A DNA stretch of 64,000 bases from Anadara kagoshimensis (Eukaryota > Mollusca > Bivalvia > Arcoida > Arcidae): assembly GCA_021292105.1 (NCBI GenBank), contig CM037874.1, forward strand, positions 11,514,502 to 11,578,501, written 5' to 3'. Both the position numbers and the translations under genes were made by a program. A model generated the notes under the pieces. It searched no databases. It saw only the letters and a list, made by a program, of their open reading frames with translations, and was not told the origin of the DNA. Within the stretch, counting starts at the first letter, position 1. The number at the start of each line of letters is the position of its first letter. Below, one piece after another: positions 56,843-64,000 of the stretch.

Positions 56843-58424
56843 TCAATCTATTAATCAAATAAATACAGCATGAAAGACTGTAACAATGCTAGTTACGTTG
56901 CAAATCCGTTAAGCAACTGTATTTTTTGCCGATTTAGGTAAACAACATTGACCTGTCCGCTTGACCTTTTTTGATGAATATTCATATACGACTACCGAAG
57001 TGCTATGATTCGCATTTAATACGTAAACGTTGACGTAGACGATATCAAACACGTGTGACCTTTGTTCATAAATGTCCATATTAAATATCATTTAAATTAT
57101 AGGTCAAGCGAACAGGTCAATGTTGTTTGCCCTAATATGCCAAATACAGGATGAACTGGAAACGTGTGTGATGTTTAAAACATTTGCATTTAGACGCAAT
57201 TAAAATCTAGAACACCCCGATTGAGCACAATCTATTGCAACGAGGTGTTTTTGTGAACAATATAATAAGTTTTACACTAAATCTACTGTTTAGTTAGCCT
57301 ATTTCGGAGAAGGCAAGAAGGTCAAATATTTTATAGATTTCAATATGACGGGTACAATTCAATGATTCTTTTACTAACATGAGCCGAGTCGTTGCTAAAA
57401 ATTCCTGTTTCGGCTCCATCCTTGTTTCATATATCATTTTATGCGACAAAATATAACCTAGGTCGGTGTTTACAACGATAATGTTTTACGAAATGGCGGG
57501 GTTCTCTATGTTACGTAGTCATGACGAAAGAGTTGACTATTTACATAGGTAAGTACAGCTCAAGAACGGATTGATTTTTGCGTAAAGAGGATGGCCAAAA
57601 TTGATTTAGTACAGTAATAAAGTGAACTATATTTCTGTATTTTTAAACTTTTGAAAAAAACCAACGTAAATTCAAACTTTTAAACTCAACCCAACCTTTG
57701 AGCTAATCTTCATTGTACCCCTTGCTAACCTACGTAAATAATAAATTCTTTCGTCATCATTACGTCACACGAAAGACACCGTCATTTTGTCAATTTTTTT
57801 ACCATTGTAAACACCCATCCAAAATACCTTTTGGTTTGTTAAAGAAGTTATAATGCATGGAATAAATCGAAATTATGATATTAGCAACGACTCGGCTCAT
57901 GTAAGTAAATGATAAATTGATTTTTAACCGTGTCAATTTAATCTATGAAATATTAGCATTGTTCCTTTCTCCGCAGCAGAGTAAACAGACAGAAACAAAA
58001 CATCCAAGCTTACGATACAAAGACATTGAGTATAATATAGTACTGCGGATTTGTCCAAAGTTTAGCACTAGACTAACGAAAAGGAGTCGAAGCTCGCGAT
58101 TGGCTGCCGAATGACCGAGCTATAAATAGCATGTGGCCAAAAAGCTGTCAGGAGAGAGCTAGCAGCTGCCGATAAGCTGTCAAAATACAGCTAACGGTAT
58201 GCTGTTAATACGGCTATAATTCCTTGCCTTAGTGTTAAACTTTTGACATGTCTGTACATATGCATGTGAATTAAAGTATATACTTTACCCAGCTTTTTAG
58301 TGAATGTCTGTACATCTAAAACACGTATTTCTGTCACTTTATCAGCTCGCTCCTGTAAATGTTTGATGACGTGTTGCCCTAGAAACCCGTTACCACCAGT
58401 TACAAGTATGGTGTCCCCTGCCAT
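47967..58424 (-). CDS. 3-beta-hydroxysteroid dehydrogenase/isomerase-like protein (four exons, 379 aa)
   Basis: Spliced exons are 58424-58289, 54779-54615, 50868-50659 and 48595-47967. All three introns are phase 1 with GT-AG ends, and the joined length is 1140 nt. The protein starts MAGDTILVTGGNGFLGQ, the Rossmann NAD(P)-binding fingerprint (residues 9-16). It has an IYSS segment at about 118-121 and the catalytic YxxxK as YAETK at 151-155. LRP and YGE(L)DP follow near 179-188, and one hydrophobic helix lies at about 281-298, as in membrane-bound 3-beta-HSDs. Length and motif spacing match the vertebrate enzymes (catalytic Tyr154/Lys158 in human HSD3B1). Known family members oxidise 3-beta-hydroxysteroids and isomerise the double bond in ER or mitochondrial membranes. 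The true substrate here is not readable, and an SDR42E-type role is an alternative. The start was chosen at the ATG just before the fingerprint; an acceptor-like TTCTTATAG at 58448 suggests a separate 5' UTR exon. Confidence 0.92.
48665..48905 (-). repeat. tRNA-headed SINE copy (intron 3 of HSD3B-like gene)
   Basis: Reverse copy: tail complement TTTCACTTATATCGAGACAA 70 bp upstream of exon 4, weak body and head (GAGCTACCGTGGTG). Confidence 0.7.
49455..49555 (-). repeat. tRNA-like sequence, probably a SINE head
   Basis: Minus strand: box A-like TAGCTCACTGGTAAAGTATG and box B GGGTTCGAATCCCATAC. The spacing between boxes is too long and the acceptor arms do not pair, so it is not called a functional tRNA. 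Confidence 0.5.
49600..50100. other. Unassigned intron 3 sequence with a GCAGGC palindrome
   Basis: CACCATGATGGCAGGCATGC (49638) and GGCAGGCCTGCCATCAGTAT (49727) form an inverted pair including GTCCACGGGCA / TGCCCGTGGAT. The rest is AT-rich without features. Confidence 0.45.
50105..50285 (+). mobile_element. Penelope-like retroelement 3' fragment (intron 3)
   Basis: TTGGCGAGTGTAGCTAGTAA, GAAGTTCACGTGTTAAAATC, TGATATGTTTGTTTTTTA; plus strand, opposite to the gene. Confidence 0.75.
50659..50868 (-). other. HSD3B-like coding exon 3
   Basis: 210 nt between acceptor ATATTTCAG and donor GGAT|GTAATG. Codes MVIQACIEQNVRKLIYSSTM and the YAETK active site. The open frame runs past the donor without a stop for 90 nt, but the protein loses family resemblance there; the donor at 50658 restores the LRTLSLRP continuation in exon 4. 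Confidence 0.9.
50933..51128. mobile_element. pogo/Tigger-like MITE copy e (intron 2)
   Basis: TCAGTCAAACTTGTCTATAA at the left and AAGACAGGTTTGGACTGTTA at the right, inverted. It starts 65 bp upstream of exon 3. Confidence 0.8.
51160..51320 (+). repeat. tRNA-headed SINE, head half only (intron 2)
   Basis: GCGGCAGCTCAGTTTGTAGA (box A) and GAGTTCGAACTC (box B), then AAGACTTGAAAATGGGTAGT. The 3' half and tail are missing. Confidence 0.8.
52185..52402. mobile_element. 'GTCGAAAGTTTAACAC' MITE copy (intron 2)
   Basis: Left TACAGACCTGTCACAAATTA and right GCCAGTCTGTACTGTA ends are inverted, with AGCTCACGAATTAGC / TTCGTTAGCTTAGTG inside. Confidence 0.8.
52431..52628. mobile_element. 'TATAGGCAAACAAC' MITE, divergent copy (intron 2)
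   Basis: CATCTTTGACCTGTCCGCTT at the left and CAGGTCAATGGTGTTTACCT at the right are inverted, as in 29466-29708. Confidence 0.7.
52640..52811 (+). repeat. SINE 3' end with (AATC)n tail
   Basis: GACGACTCGATATAAGTGAA, ATAATCTTGACTAG, then (AATC)n to 52811. The forward tail tells the direction of transcription of the SINE. Confidence 0.8.
52945..53107 (+). mobile_element. Penelope-like retroelement 3' fragment, left part (split by foldback element)
   Basis: AGGTACTTAACCTTCCGGAG, CACCCGGCCCCACTTCCCTA and GGGATCGTGATTTGTAC. The continuation ATGGAGTGACATGATTTGTT lies at 54560, after the foldback element. Confidence 0.85.
53108..54550. mobile_element. Foldback / long-TIR element with 9-bp TSD (intron 2)
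   Basis: The arms at about 53108-53520 and 54130-54550 are inverted copies (outermost TAATCAGACCACTAAACCCC against its complement) around a 600-bp AT-rich spacer. The 9-bp direct repeat GATTTGTAC flanks it at 53099-53107 and 54551-54559. Because it interrupts a known repeat, the insertion boundaries are certain. Long TIRs with a 9-bp duplication fit Mutator-like elements, but no transposase is present. The right end carries 10 extra bases (TCGGACTA side) absent at the left. Confidence 0.9.
54615..54779 (-). other. HSD3B-like coding exon 2
   Basis: 165 nt between acceptor TTTATCTAACAG and donor TTAAAG|GTAATG. Codes SIVGSITDEEALRKAMKG and VMHLAGVVSV, the segment after the dinucleotide-binding motif. 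Confidence 0.92.
54925..55268 (+). repeat. tRNA-headed SINE, complete (intron 1)
   Basis: Head CACTGCGGTAGCTCTGTTGG, box B GAGTTCGAACCCC, body with AAGCACTCGGCATTAC, tail GTCTCGATATAAGTGAAATA, GACGTTAAACCC, and a (CTCAA) end. Confidence 0.92.
55445..55690 (+). repeat. tRNA-headed SINE copy with internal deletion (intron 1)
   Basis: CACCACTGCGGTAGCTTTAC joins directly to ACGAAATGAAAGTATCGGTT, so most of the head is deleted. The tail and the ACTCAACTTAACTC end are retained. Confidence 0.85.
55777..55888. repeat. Palindromic MITE TGTCATATTATA... (intron 1)
   Basis: Two inverted halves of TTGAATTTTCTGAATGAAAT flanked by TGTCATATTATA at both ends. Shorter relative at 3838-3890. Confidence 0.8.
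56585..56845 (+). repeat. tRNA-headed SINE 3' part with (AATC)n tail (intron 1)
   Basis: Starts in the body (TCTTTCAGGTCCTTCGGGAG), tail TCTCGATATAATTGAAATAT, then about 19 AATC units (56767-56840). Confidence 0.9.
56933..57133. mobile_element. 'TATAGGCAAACAAC' MITE copy (intron 1)
   Basis: TTTAGGTAAACAACATTGAC at the left and GTCAATGTTGTTTGCCCTAA at the right are inverted. Clear ends. Confidence 0.85.
57134..58035. other. Intron 1 sequence with an inverted pair GAGCCGAGTCGTTGCTAAAA / TTAGCAACGACTCGGCTC
   Basis: The pair at 57381 and 57881-57898 spans about 520 bp, and ACATGAGCC lies outside each half. This suggests another short-TIR element (about 57376-57903), edges TTACATGAGCC-like. No coding sequence. 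Confidence 0.55.
58039..58259. mobile_element. 'GTCGAAAGTTTAACAC' MITE copy (intron 1, 30 bp from exon 1)
   Basis: AGTACTGCGGATTTGTCCAA at the left and TTTTGACATGTCTGTACATA at the right are inverted. Internal ACTAACGAAAAGG / CCTTAGTG pairing. Confidence 0.8.
58289..58424 (-). other. HSD3B-like coding exon 1
   Basis: 136 nt, ending AAGCTGG|GTAAAG; one G is carried to exon 2 to make Asp. Contains TGGNGFLG. The exon may extend to 58447 as 5' UTR behind the acceptor TTCTTATAG. It is squeezed between two MITE copies (58039-58259 and 58546-58752). Confidence 0.9.
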
Positions 58425-58545
58425 TTCCACGTGCTTTTCTAGGTCTACTATAAGAAGATATATATATATAATGTTTATGGATGTTACTGTCACTAATAAA
58501 AAGTAGTTCAATTTTTTTTTAAATCCCTTAAACAATGAAGTAAAG

Positions 58546-58752
58546 TCCCGACCTGTCGAAAGATTAACACCTTGCTAACGAAAAGGGGTCGAAACTCCCG
58601 GCATTCTGAGATTCCGGTAATTAGTGGCCGAAAAGGTGCCGAATGATTTGAAGATGGCTACTGTCGACATATACCTGCCTAGGGTCCGTGATGAGCTGCA
58701 TACCCAGCACTAATTCGTTAATTTAGTGTTTAACTTTCGACAGGACTGTACT
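58546..58752. mobile_element. 'GTCGAAAGTTTAACAC' MITE copy upstream of exon 1
   Basis: GTCCCGACCTGTCGAAAGAT and AACTTTCGACAGGACTGTAC inverted ends. Together with 58039-58259 it brackets exon 1. Confidence 0.85.
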
Positions 58753-58889
58753 AGTTAAAATAATTATCATTGATCTTATTTGTGTCTTCTTAAACGGAAA
58801 TATTTCAATCCGGCTAAATGTTATTAAATCTGTATAGCTTATTGTTATGTTTACGGGAGACGAAAATACACGTCTGAGGAACACGTTTA

Positions 58890-59011
58890 AAAATTATCCC
58901 GTTGTCTCGTGTAAAAATATCCCCGGTGAAAATGAAAATATTCCCCGTGTCTTGTATAAAAAATATTCCCAGTGTTTCGTATAAAATATTCTATCTTAAC
59001 CCCATACAAAC

Positions 59012-59059
<48 letters not shown>

Positions 59060-60735
59060 AATTTAGCACTACGGGAGCTATTTTTCTGTCGCATCATACT
59101 ACACTATTACTTATGGGGTCAGTTGTTCGAAGCTTGATTAGTCGAAATTTAAATTTTGTAAACTTTCAGCTATTTTGCAAAATTAATGTCGAATTTATCA
59201 AAAATAAAGAAAATTTCATCAAACTAAAGCACATAAACTATCAATTTTATAATGATATCTTAGTTTTCATTGATGTTTTTAATTTTTGTTCATCATTGAT
59301 TAAACTAATCAAGCTTTGAACAACTGGGTCCTGATGTTTCGTATAAAAATGTTTCTCCTGCTTTCTTGTATAAAAATCATGATGTCTCGAATAAAAATAT
59401 CCCCTGTCTCATATAATAGTATCCCCGGTGTCTCGTATAAAAACATTCCCATTGTTTCATATAAAAATATCCCCGGTGTCTCGTATAAAAATATTCCCTG
59501 TCTCATATAAACATATCCCCGGTGTCTCGTATAAAAACATTCCCATTGTCTCATATAAAAATATCCCCGGTGTCCCGAAAAAAAAAATAAAAAAATCCCG
59601 TCTCATATAAAATTATCCCCGGTGTCTCGTTTAAAAACATCCCCATTGTCTCATATAAAAATATCCCTGGTGTCTCGTATAAGAACATTCCCATTGTCTC
59701 ATATAAATATATCCCCGGTGTCTCGTTTAAAAATATCCGCGGTGTCTCATAAGAAAATAGTCTATGAAATTACTCCTGGTGTCTCATATAAAAATGCTTC
59801 TCCCGGTTTCTTATATAAAAAATCTCTATGTCATATAAAAATATTCCTATTGTCTCCTTTAAAAATATTCTCGGTGTCTTGTATAAAAAATATTCCCGAT
59901 GTTTCGTATAAAAATATTCCTGGTGTCTTATATAAAAAAAAAACCTGGATGTCTCGTATATAATTATTCTCCGTGTCTCGTATAAAAATATTCCGTGTCT
60001 CATTATAAAGTATTTCGGGGTTTTCTTATAAAAAATATTCCCGTTGTCTAGTTTAAAATAGTCTCATTGTTTCGTATAAAATATTCACAGTGTTAAATTA
60101 TAATATGAAAATATTCCAGGTGTCACGAAAAAAATATATGTCTCGTGTAAAAATATTCCTGGTGTGTTGGATAATAAAATCCCCGATGTCTCGTTTAAAA
60201 GTATCAATGGTTTCTCGTACAAAAATATGGTTCGTGTAGTAATGTTTTCGCTCTCTCTCGTTTAAAAATACTTCCGATCTCTCATATAAAAATATATCCG
60301 GTGTCTCGTAAAAAATATTCAAGGTGTTTCGTATTAAAATATTTTTGCTGTCTCATATAAAAATATTCTAGGTGTCTTGTATAAATATATTTCAATTGTC
60401 TGGAATAAAAATATCCCCGATGTCTATTATAAAAGTTTTCCTTGTGTCTGGTATAAACATTTTTGGTGCCTCGTATAAAATATCCACGGTGCCTGGTATA
60501 AAAATATGTTTCGTATAGAAATATACACGCTCTCTCGTTTAAAAATATTCTAGATCTCTTATATAGAAAAATATATCCCCTGTATCATATAAAAAAAATA
60601 TGGGTGTCTTGTTGAAACATATTTCCGGTGTCTCGAATAAATACTTTCGATGTCTCATATGTTCATATATATTCCAAAATATCCCCAGTGTGTCGTATAA
60701 AATTATCCCCGGTATCTTGTATTAAAATATCATTC
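58890..60735. repeat. Minisatellite, 24-26 bp unit (ATCCCCGGTGTCTCGTATAA)
   Basis: About 60 imperfect units of 'ATTCCCGGTGTCTCGTATAAAA' span 1.8 kb. They are interrupted by a poly(A) run (59013-59056) and a short-TIR element (59116-59334). Units diverge most toward the right end. Frames inside (SYKNIPGVSYKNIP-like) are by-products of the repeat. Confidence 0.95.
59116..59334. mobile_element. Short-TIR MITE inside the minisatellite
   Basis: CAGTTGTTCGAAGCTTGATT (59120) and the inverse of CAGTTGTTCAAAGCTTGATT (ending 59325), about 27 bp each with one mismatch plus an edge indel. AT-rich interior, no coding capacity. The minisatellite resumes at GATGTTTCGTATAAAA. Confidence 0.8.
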
Positions 60736-61604
60736 CGATGTATGCATTATGACGTTCCGTAAGCGAAAAGGGCCCTTAGAATCGTAATGCCGGAAACAGG
60801 TTTTGAATACAATAATTATAGTTTGTTATGAAAAACATGGTCTTCAGCTTGTACTTTTTACCATTTCTCCAAAACAATTTTACTGTTATTACTATTTTTG
60901 CATAACCCTTTTATTTGTGCTTAAAAAATAACAAAAAGTGAAAATATCAATTTTGTTTCCCTAAGGACCCTTTTTTGCATATGGATGGTCTATTTTTAAA
61001 AGTATCCCGGTACTTCGTATCATGTGCTTCATTTAAAATATGCCCAATGTCTCATATTAAATTCTGAGATAGTGAATAAATCCTCATCGAGGGGAAAATT
61101 ATTAAATTCAATAATGGCTGATAGACACTAATGTATGCCTCGTTGTAGAAACAAGACGAAAATAACTTATTTAATAGTTAAAAATAAATTATTTATTGAT
61201 ATATCGGTCATCAAATAATTTATCACTACAGTGCTTACGGCAGTAGCGGATCATTAGTGCAATATTCACTGCTCTCCGAGAAAAACATCGCTACCGATTG
61301 TATTTTTTTGGTACAATCAATTGACATTTCTCCACTCTTTCAATTTATCATTATATAATAAAAATCGTCCGACTATAAGTATGGGCAATCCACGCGTTTT
61401 GTATCCCATGTATTTACGTCAGTAACGAATCAATTTGTGAGTAGTGGATCACGCCACCTTGTTTCAAGAAAACGATAGGCGATTAACTCAAAACATGATT
61501 AGTTTTGAGTTTCCATCATTCAATTGCAAAAAATACTAATCATAAAACAAAATTAAAGAGTTTTAATCGTAATATCAACAAATGTCATGATTAAAATAAA
61601 TAAC

Positions 61605-61639
<35 letters not shown>

Positions 61640-61930
61640 CGCAATGTCCCCGATAAATTAAGTCAATCAACATTGTCTTGAATACTGAATTATAAAAGCA
61701 GTAAATGGCGAAGGAAATAAAATAAAATAATTGTACTCTATAAGTTATAAATATTATGACATACTCTTGTCCATAAAGATTTTATTTTGACAAGAACAGT
61801 ATATGCATACAATGATACTTATTGGTATTGTACACTGTACATCATAGGTCGAAAATTGTAACCAGACAAAAATATAGAACGGAATAAAACTTTAATTATC
61901 TTAAACACAAAGTATAGGGTTGGATATTAT
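60736..61930. other. Unassigned sequence, with poly(A) at 61602-61635
   Basis: AT-rich sequence. A pair of related short sequences (AGTGCTTACGGCAGTAGCGGATCA near 61230 and ATCCGCTACTGCCGTAAGCACT near 62620) is inverted and about 1.4 kb apart, which may mark the ends of an element enclosing the exon at 61985-62284. No other exon seen. Confidence 0.4.
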
Positions 61931-61934
61931 TGTA

Positions 61935-61940
61935 TTTATT
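61935..61940 (-). promoter_or_regulatory. Poly(A) signal AATAAA
   Basis: TTTATT on the plus strand, 45 nt past the stop of the 61985-62284 exon, a normal distance. Confidence 0.6.
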
Positions 61941-61984
61941 CAATATATTCTAATCTCATACAGATTATTCTTCAAGAATGACAA

Positions 61985-62284
61985 TTATGGCTTCTTTAAA
62001 ATGCCCATTGATCTGGTCTTACCATATGATAAATAAGATAGTGGCATGACCTTGTCACCTTTCTCATGGGGTACTGGCCATGGAAGGGAGCTAGGCACTG
62101 GTTCTCCAATAGCCTCTGCATAACTGAACCAACCAGAATCTATTAGTTTTCTGAAAGCACCAGACAGCCCCATGGGTACATGCCATATTTTTCTTAGCCT
62201 TTCGAGAGGTCCCCTGTAGACAGCAGCTGATCCGTTATTGCCGTAATTGCACCCTACATAAACTGGTTTATTTTTTATCATTAA
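61985..62284 (-). CDS. Orphan terminal exon (98 aa, unrecognised protein)
   Basis: Minus strand: acceptor TATCTGAGCTTTACAG at 62285, phase 0 reading TTA ATG ATA..., open for 99 codons to TAA-type stop at 61985. A poly(A) signal (AATAAA, complement at 61935-61940) follows 45 nt later, so it looks like a last exon. An ATG is available at 62281. Residues include VYVGCNYGNNGSAAVYRGPL, ERLRKIWHVPMGLSGAFRKL and a Pro-rich SSLPWPVPHEKGD. Tryptophans, glycines and GC-rich codons are typical of true coding sequence. The family is unknown to me. No upstream exon was found between 62285 and 64000. Confidence 0.6.
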   Translation of the reverse strand, partial: LMIKNKPVYVGCNYGNNGSAAVYRGPLERLRKIWHVPMGLSGAFRKLIDSGWFSYAEAIGEPVPSSLPWPVPHEKGDKVMPLSYLSYGKTRSMGILKKP

Positions 62285-62761
62285 CTGTAAAGCTCAGATA
62301 AGGTTTATGTCGTGAAAGAAGACATGTTAACGAGTGTAAAGAGTTATTGTAATCATTTCAAATTACCTTTGAAAGTATTGAACACGTTGGTCAAATCGAA
62401 AGTTAGGTTTTGGAAATCACATCCATGTCGCCGAGACGCTTGTGACATTCGCATTAAAAAGCCGAGAATTTAAAAAATAGGACGTTTATCAACATAAATG
62501 AAACGTAGAATTAAGTAAAAATACCAGCTTTACAGAAATATATCCGAGTTTAATTGAACTCTCGTAATGATATGGAAAAAATTAACTTTATTCTAAAAAA
62601 TGATCCGCTACTGACTGAGATCCGCTACTGCCGTAAGCACTGTATGTAAATCAATATTTTGTGACAAGTTGTGCATTGGACTTAAAACCAACTTATCTTT
62701 CAATTTCAACACACTAATTTTTTATAATCAAAAAGTAAATATCCACTTTACCAAATCTAGA

Positions 62762-63106
62762 GTTGAGTTGAGAAATGGTGTTTAACGTCTCAGTCGAGAA
62801 AATTTCACTTATATCGAGACGTCGCTAGCTATAGGCGAAGGTGCAGTTTTGCCTGTACCTTGTGCTGATGACATTACAAAATGTGGTTACGCCTTCCGTG
62901 ACACGGGACCTCGTTTTTGAAAGTTCCTATCCGAAAGAACCGTAACTTTCAATTTGGTAAAGCCGAGTGCTTGGCAAAAAAATAATCACTACCCACAGGC
63001 CACTTTAAAGTCTTGGGTCAGACACGGTGGGGGATCGAACCCACGATCTATTAGTATCTCCTACTTACGGAGCGAGCACACTATCAACTTAGCCACCAGA
63101 AGGGTT
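62762..63106 (-). mobile_element. Full-length tRNA-headed SINE with 15-bp TSD
   Basis: Flanked by the perfect direct repeat TTTACCAAATCTAGA (62747-62761 and 63107-63121). In element direction: head with box A-like GGTGGCTAAGTTGATAGTG and box B GTGGGTTCGATCC, conserved body (GCCAAGCACTCGGCTTTACC, CCCGTGTCACGGAAGGCG), tail CGTCTCGATATAAGTGAAAT, GACGTTAAACACC and an (CTCAA) end. The perfect duplication indicates a young insertion and defines the element as 345 bp. Confidence 0.95.
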
Positions 63107-63121
63107 TTTACCAAATCTAGA

Positions 63122-63675
63122 CATAAAGAATTTAAAAAAGAATTTCTGGTTTGGCCAACACTGGTGGCTGAAAAGCATTTTAAAGCGTCACACATTTCAT
63201 TTTCCATCAGTACTGGAAATGGAGCCTTTTATTGTTATCACGCCGACTGACACCGCCTAGTTTCGAATTCCACTCCTAGTTAGAGAAAGTGTGTCGATTC
63301 TCTTGACGAAAATCATTATTTTTTCCGGACACTCCAGTTTCTCTGAACTGGCCGACAGTTTATAAGTGAATACTATCGACTGTAAGAAAGTGTTGTAGTT
63401 GCCTGCCTAGTTATATATATAAGTTCAGTAGTTTTCGATGGGCATTTCGGTTCCCTCTACCATCCGAGAACTGTCTGCTTGTTTTTAAGTAAAATCAAAT
63501 TTACTGTGAAAAAGTAATTTTCTTCGGGCACTCAGGTTTTCTCAGCCATCGAAGAACTTATCGCTACAATCTCCATTACCCCACTACATTGCATTTTGCA
63601 TTAAGATTATAGGTAGTTGTTGTTAGTTTTAACCATTACCAGAGACACAGACCTCAACTAGCTTAAAGCCTATAG
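63122..63675. other. Unassigned sequence
   Basis: A plus-strand frame runs through 63122-63250 but lacks splice sites and start. No repeat recognised except a doubled TTTTCGGGCACTCAGGTTTT-like motif (63324 and 63520). Confidence 0.35.
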
Positions 63676-63893
63676 TACAGGCCTGTCGAAAGTTTAACAC
63701 ACAAATTAACAAATTAGTGCCGAAAACGTCAGCTTATCTTGACATATGTTCAGCAAATACTGTTTATATCTCGACAGTTTTCGGCAGCTGGTATTTATAT
63801 TTCTGCAGATTTTGGCCTCCACTCACCAGTCTAGCTTCGACTCTATCTATTTTCGTTATTTCAGTGTTAAACGTTCGACAAGTCTGTACTGTA
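63676..63893. mobile_element. 'GTCGAAAGTTTAACAC' MITE, complete copy
   Basis: Left TACAGGCCTGTCGAAAGTTT and right CGTTCGACAAGTCTGTACTG ends are inverted, with TA at both edges. Confidence 0.88.
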
Positions 63894-63912
63894 CATTTCT
63901 TTTAGCTGTTGT

Positions 63913-64000
63913 ACAGACCTGTCGAAAGTTTAACACCAAGTTATCGAATTAGTACCGAATCGACAAATTATCTCGTCCCTACATTTCGACAGCTTTTCAG
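63913..64000. mobile_element. 'GTCGAAAGTTTAACAC' MITE, copy cut by the window end
   Basis: TGTACAGACCTGTCGAAAGT, then AACACCAAGTTATCGAATTAG and CATTTCGACAGCTTTTCAG. Tandem with the copy at 63676, 20 bp away. Confidence 0.85.

Noticed and set aside
59309..60322. Frames with repeated YETPGIFLYE or SYKNIPGVSYKNIP units that look like a repeat protein
   Set aside because: They follow the 24-26 bp minisatellite, which is not a fixed multiple of three; units drift in frame and appear on both strands.
1..64000. CRISPR arrays, bacterial operons, integrated phage or virus
   Set aside because: Direct repeats are microsatellites, minisatellites or transposons; genes are intron-split with GT-AG sites; no viral structural or replicase frames were seen.

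Overview
This is a eukaryotic, AT-rich window, most likely from a mollusc and probably a bivalve. Coding sequence is sparse and intron-split. The repeats include tRNA-headed SINEs ending in an 'ATATAAGTGAAAT...GACGTTAAA(C)' tail, the 'TTAGCTCACC...GGTCATG' repeat, Penelope-like reverse-transcriptase relics with hammerhead motifs, and many TA-flanked MITEs. Species assignment is inference. I saw no bacterial operon, CRISPR array, rRNA gene or convincing functional tRNA gene. Coding content: the clearest gene is a complete four-exon 3-beta-hydroxysteroid dehydrogenase-like gene on the minus strand (58424 down to 47967). Its exons of 136, 165, 210 and 629 nt join in frame through phase-1 introns to give 379 residues plus stop. 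Two minus-strand paralogs sit at 37939-32096 and 24535-23040. Each begins with a first exon coding a short YxxL-containing tail and one membrane helix. Each is followed downstream by an exon, or the remains of one, resembling a SPRY domain. The first has frameshifts and the second is badly decayed. Orphan exons with good splice sites lie at 2354-2233 and 1618-1444 (minus, joinable in frame), at 9807-9942 (plus), and at 62284-61985 (minus, a terminal exon with a poly(A) signal). Layout: 1-0.9 kb is an (ACC)n array and the left orphan gene follows. At 2.9-4.7 kb there is a hAT-like TIR element. At 5.6-6.9 kb there is a Penelope-like relic. At 7.4-9.7 kb there is a mollusc repeat and a foldback element with two near-identical 139-bp palindromes. 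At 11.7-14.5 and 15.5-19.8 kb lie two sister TTAA-flanked elements, the second carrying a nested element with an 8-bp target duplication. SINEs lie at 20-21 kb. From 22.9 to 47 kb lie the two membrane/SPRY paralogs in a dense field of 5'-truncated Penelope-like fragments. The dehydrogenase gene spans 48-58.4 kb, with a foldback element in intron 2. A 24-26 bp minisatellite runs from 58.9 to 60.7 kb. The last orphan exon, a full-length SINE with a 15-bp target duplication and MITEs fill the end. The genes do not form a visible pathway. Most of the window records repeated transposon insertion around a few introns. Several insertions interrupt other repeats, so their exact ends and target duplications can be read directly.
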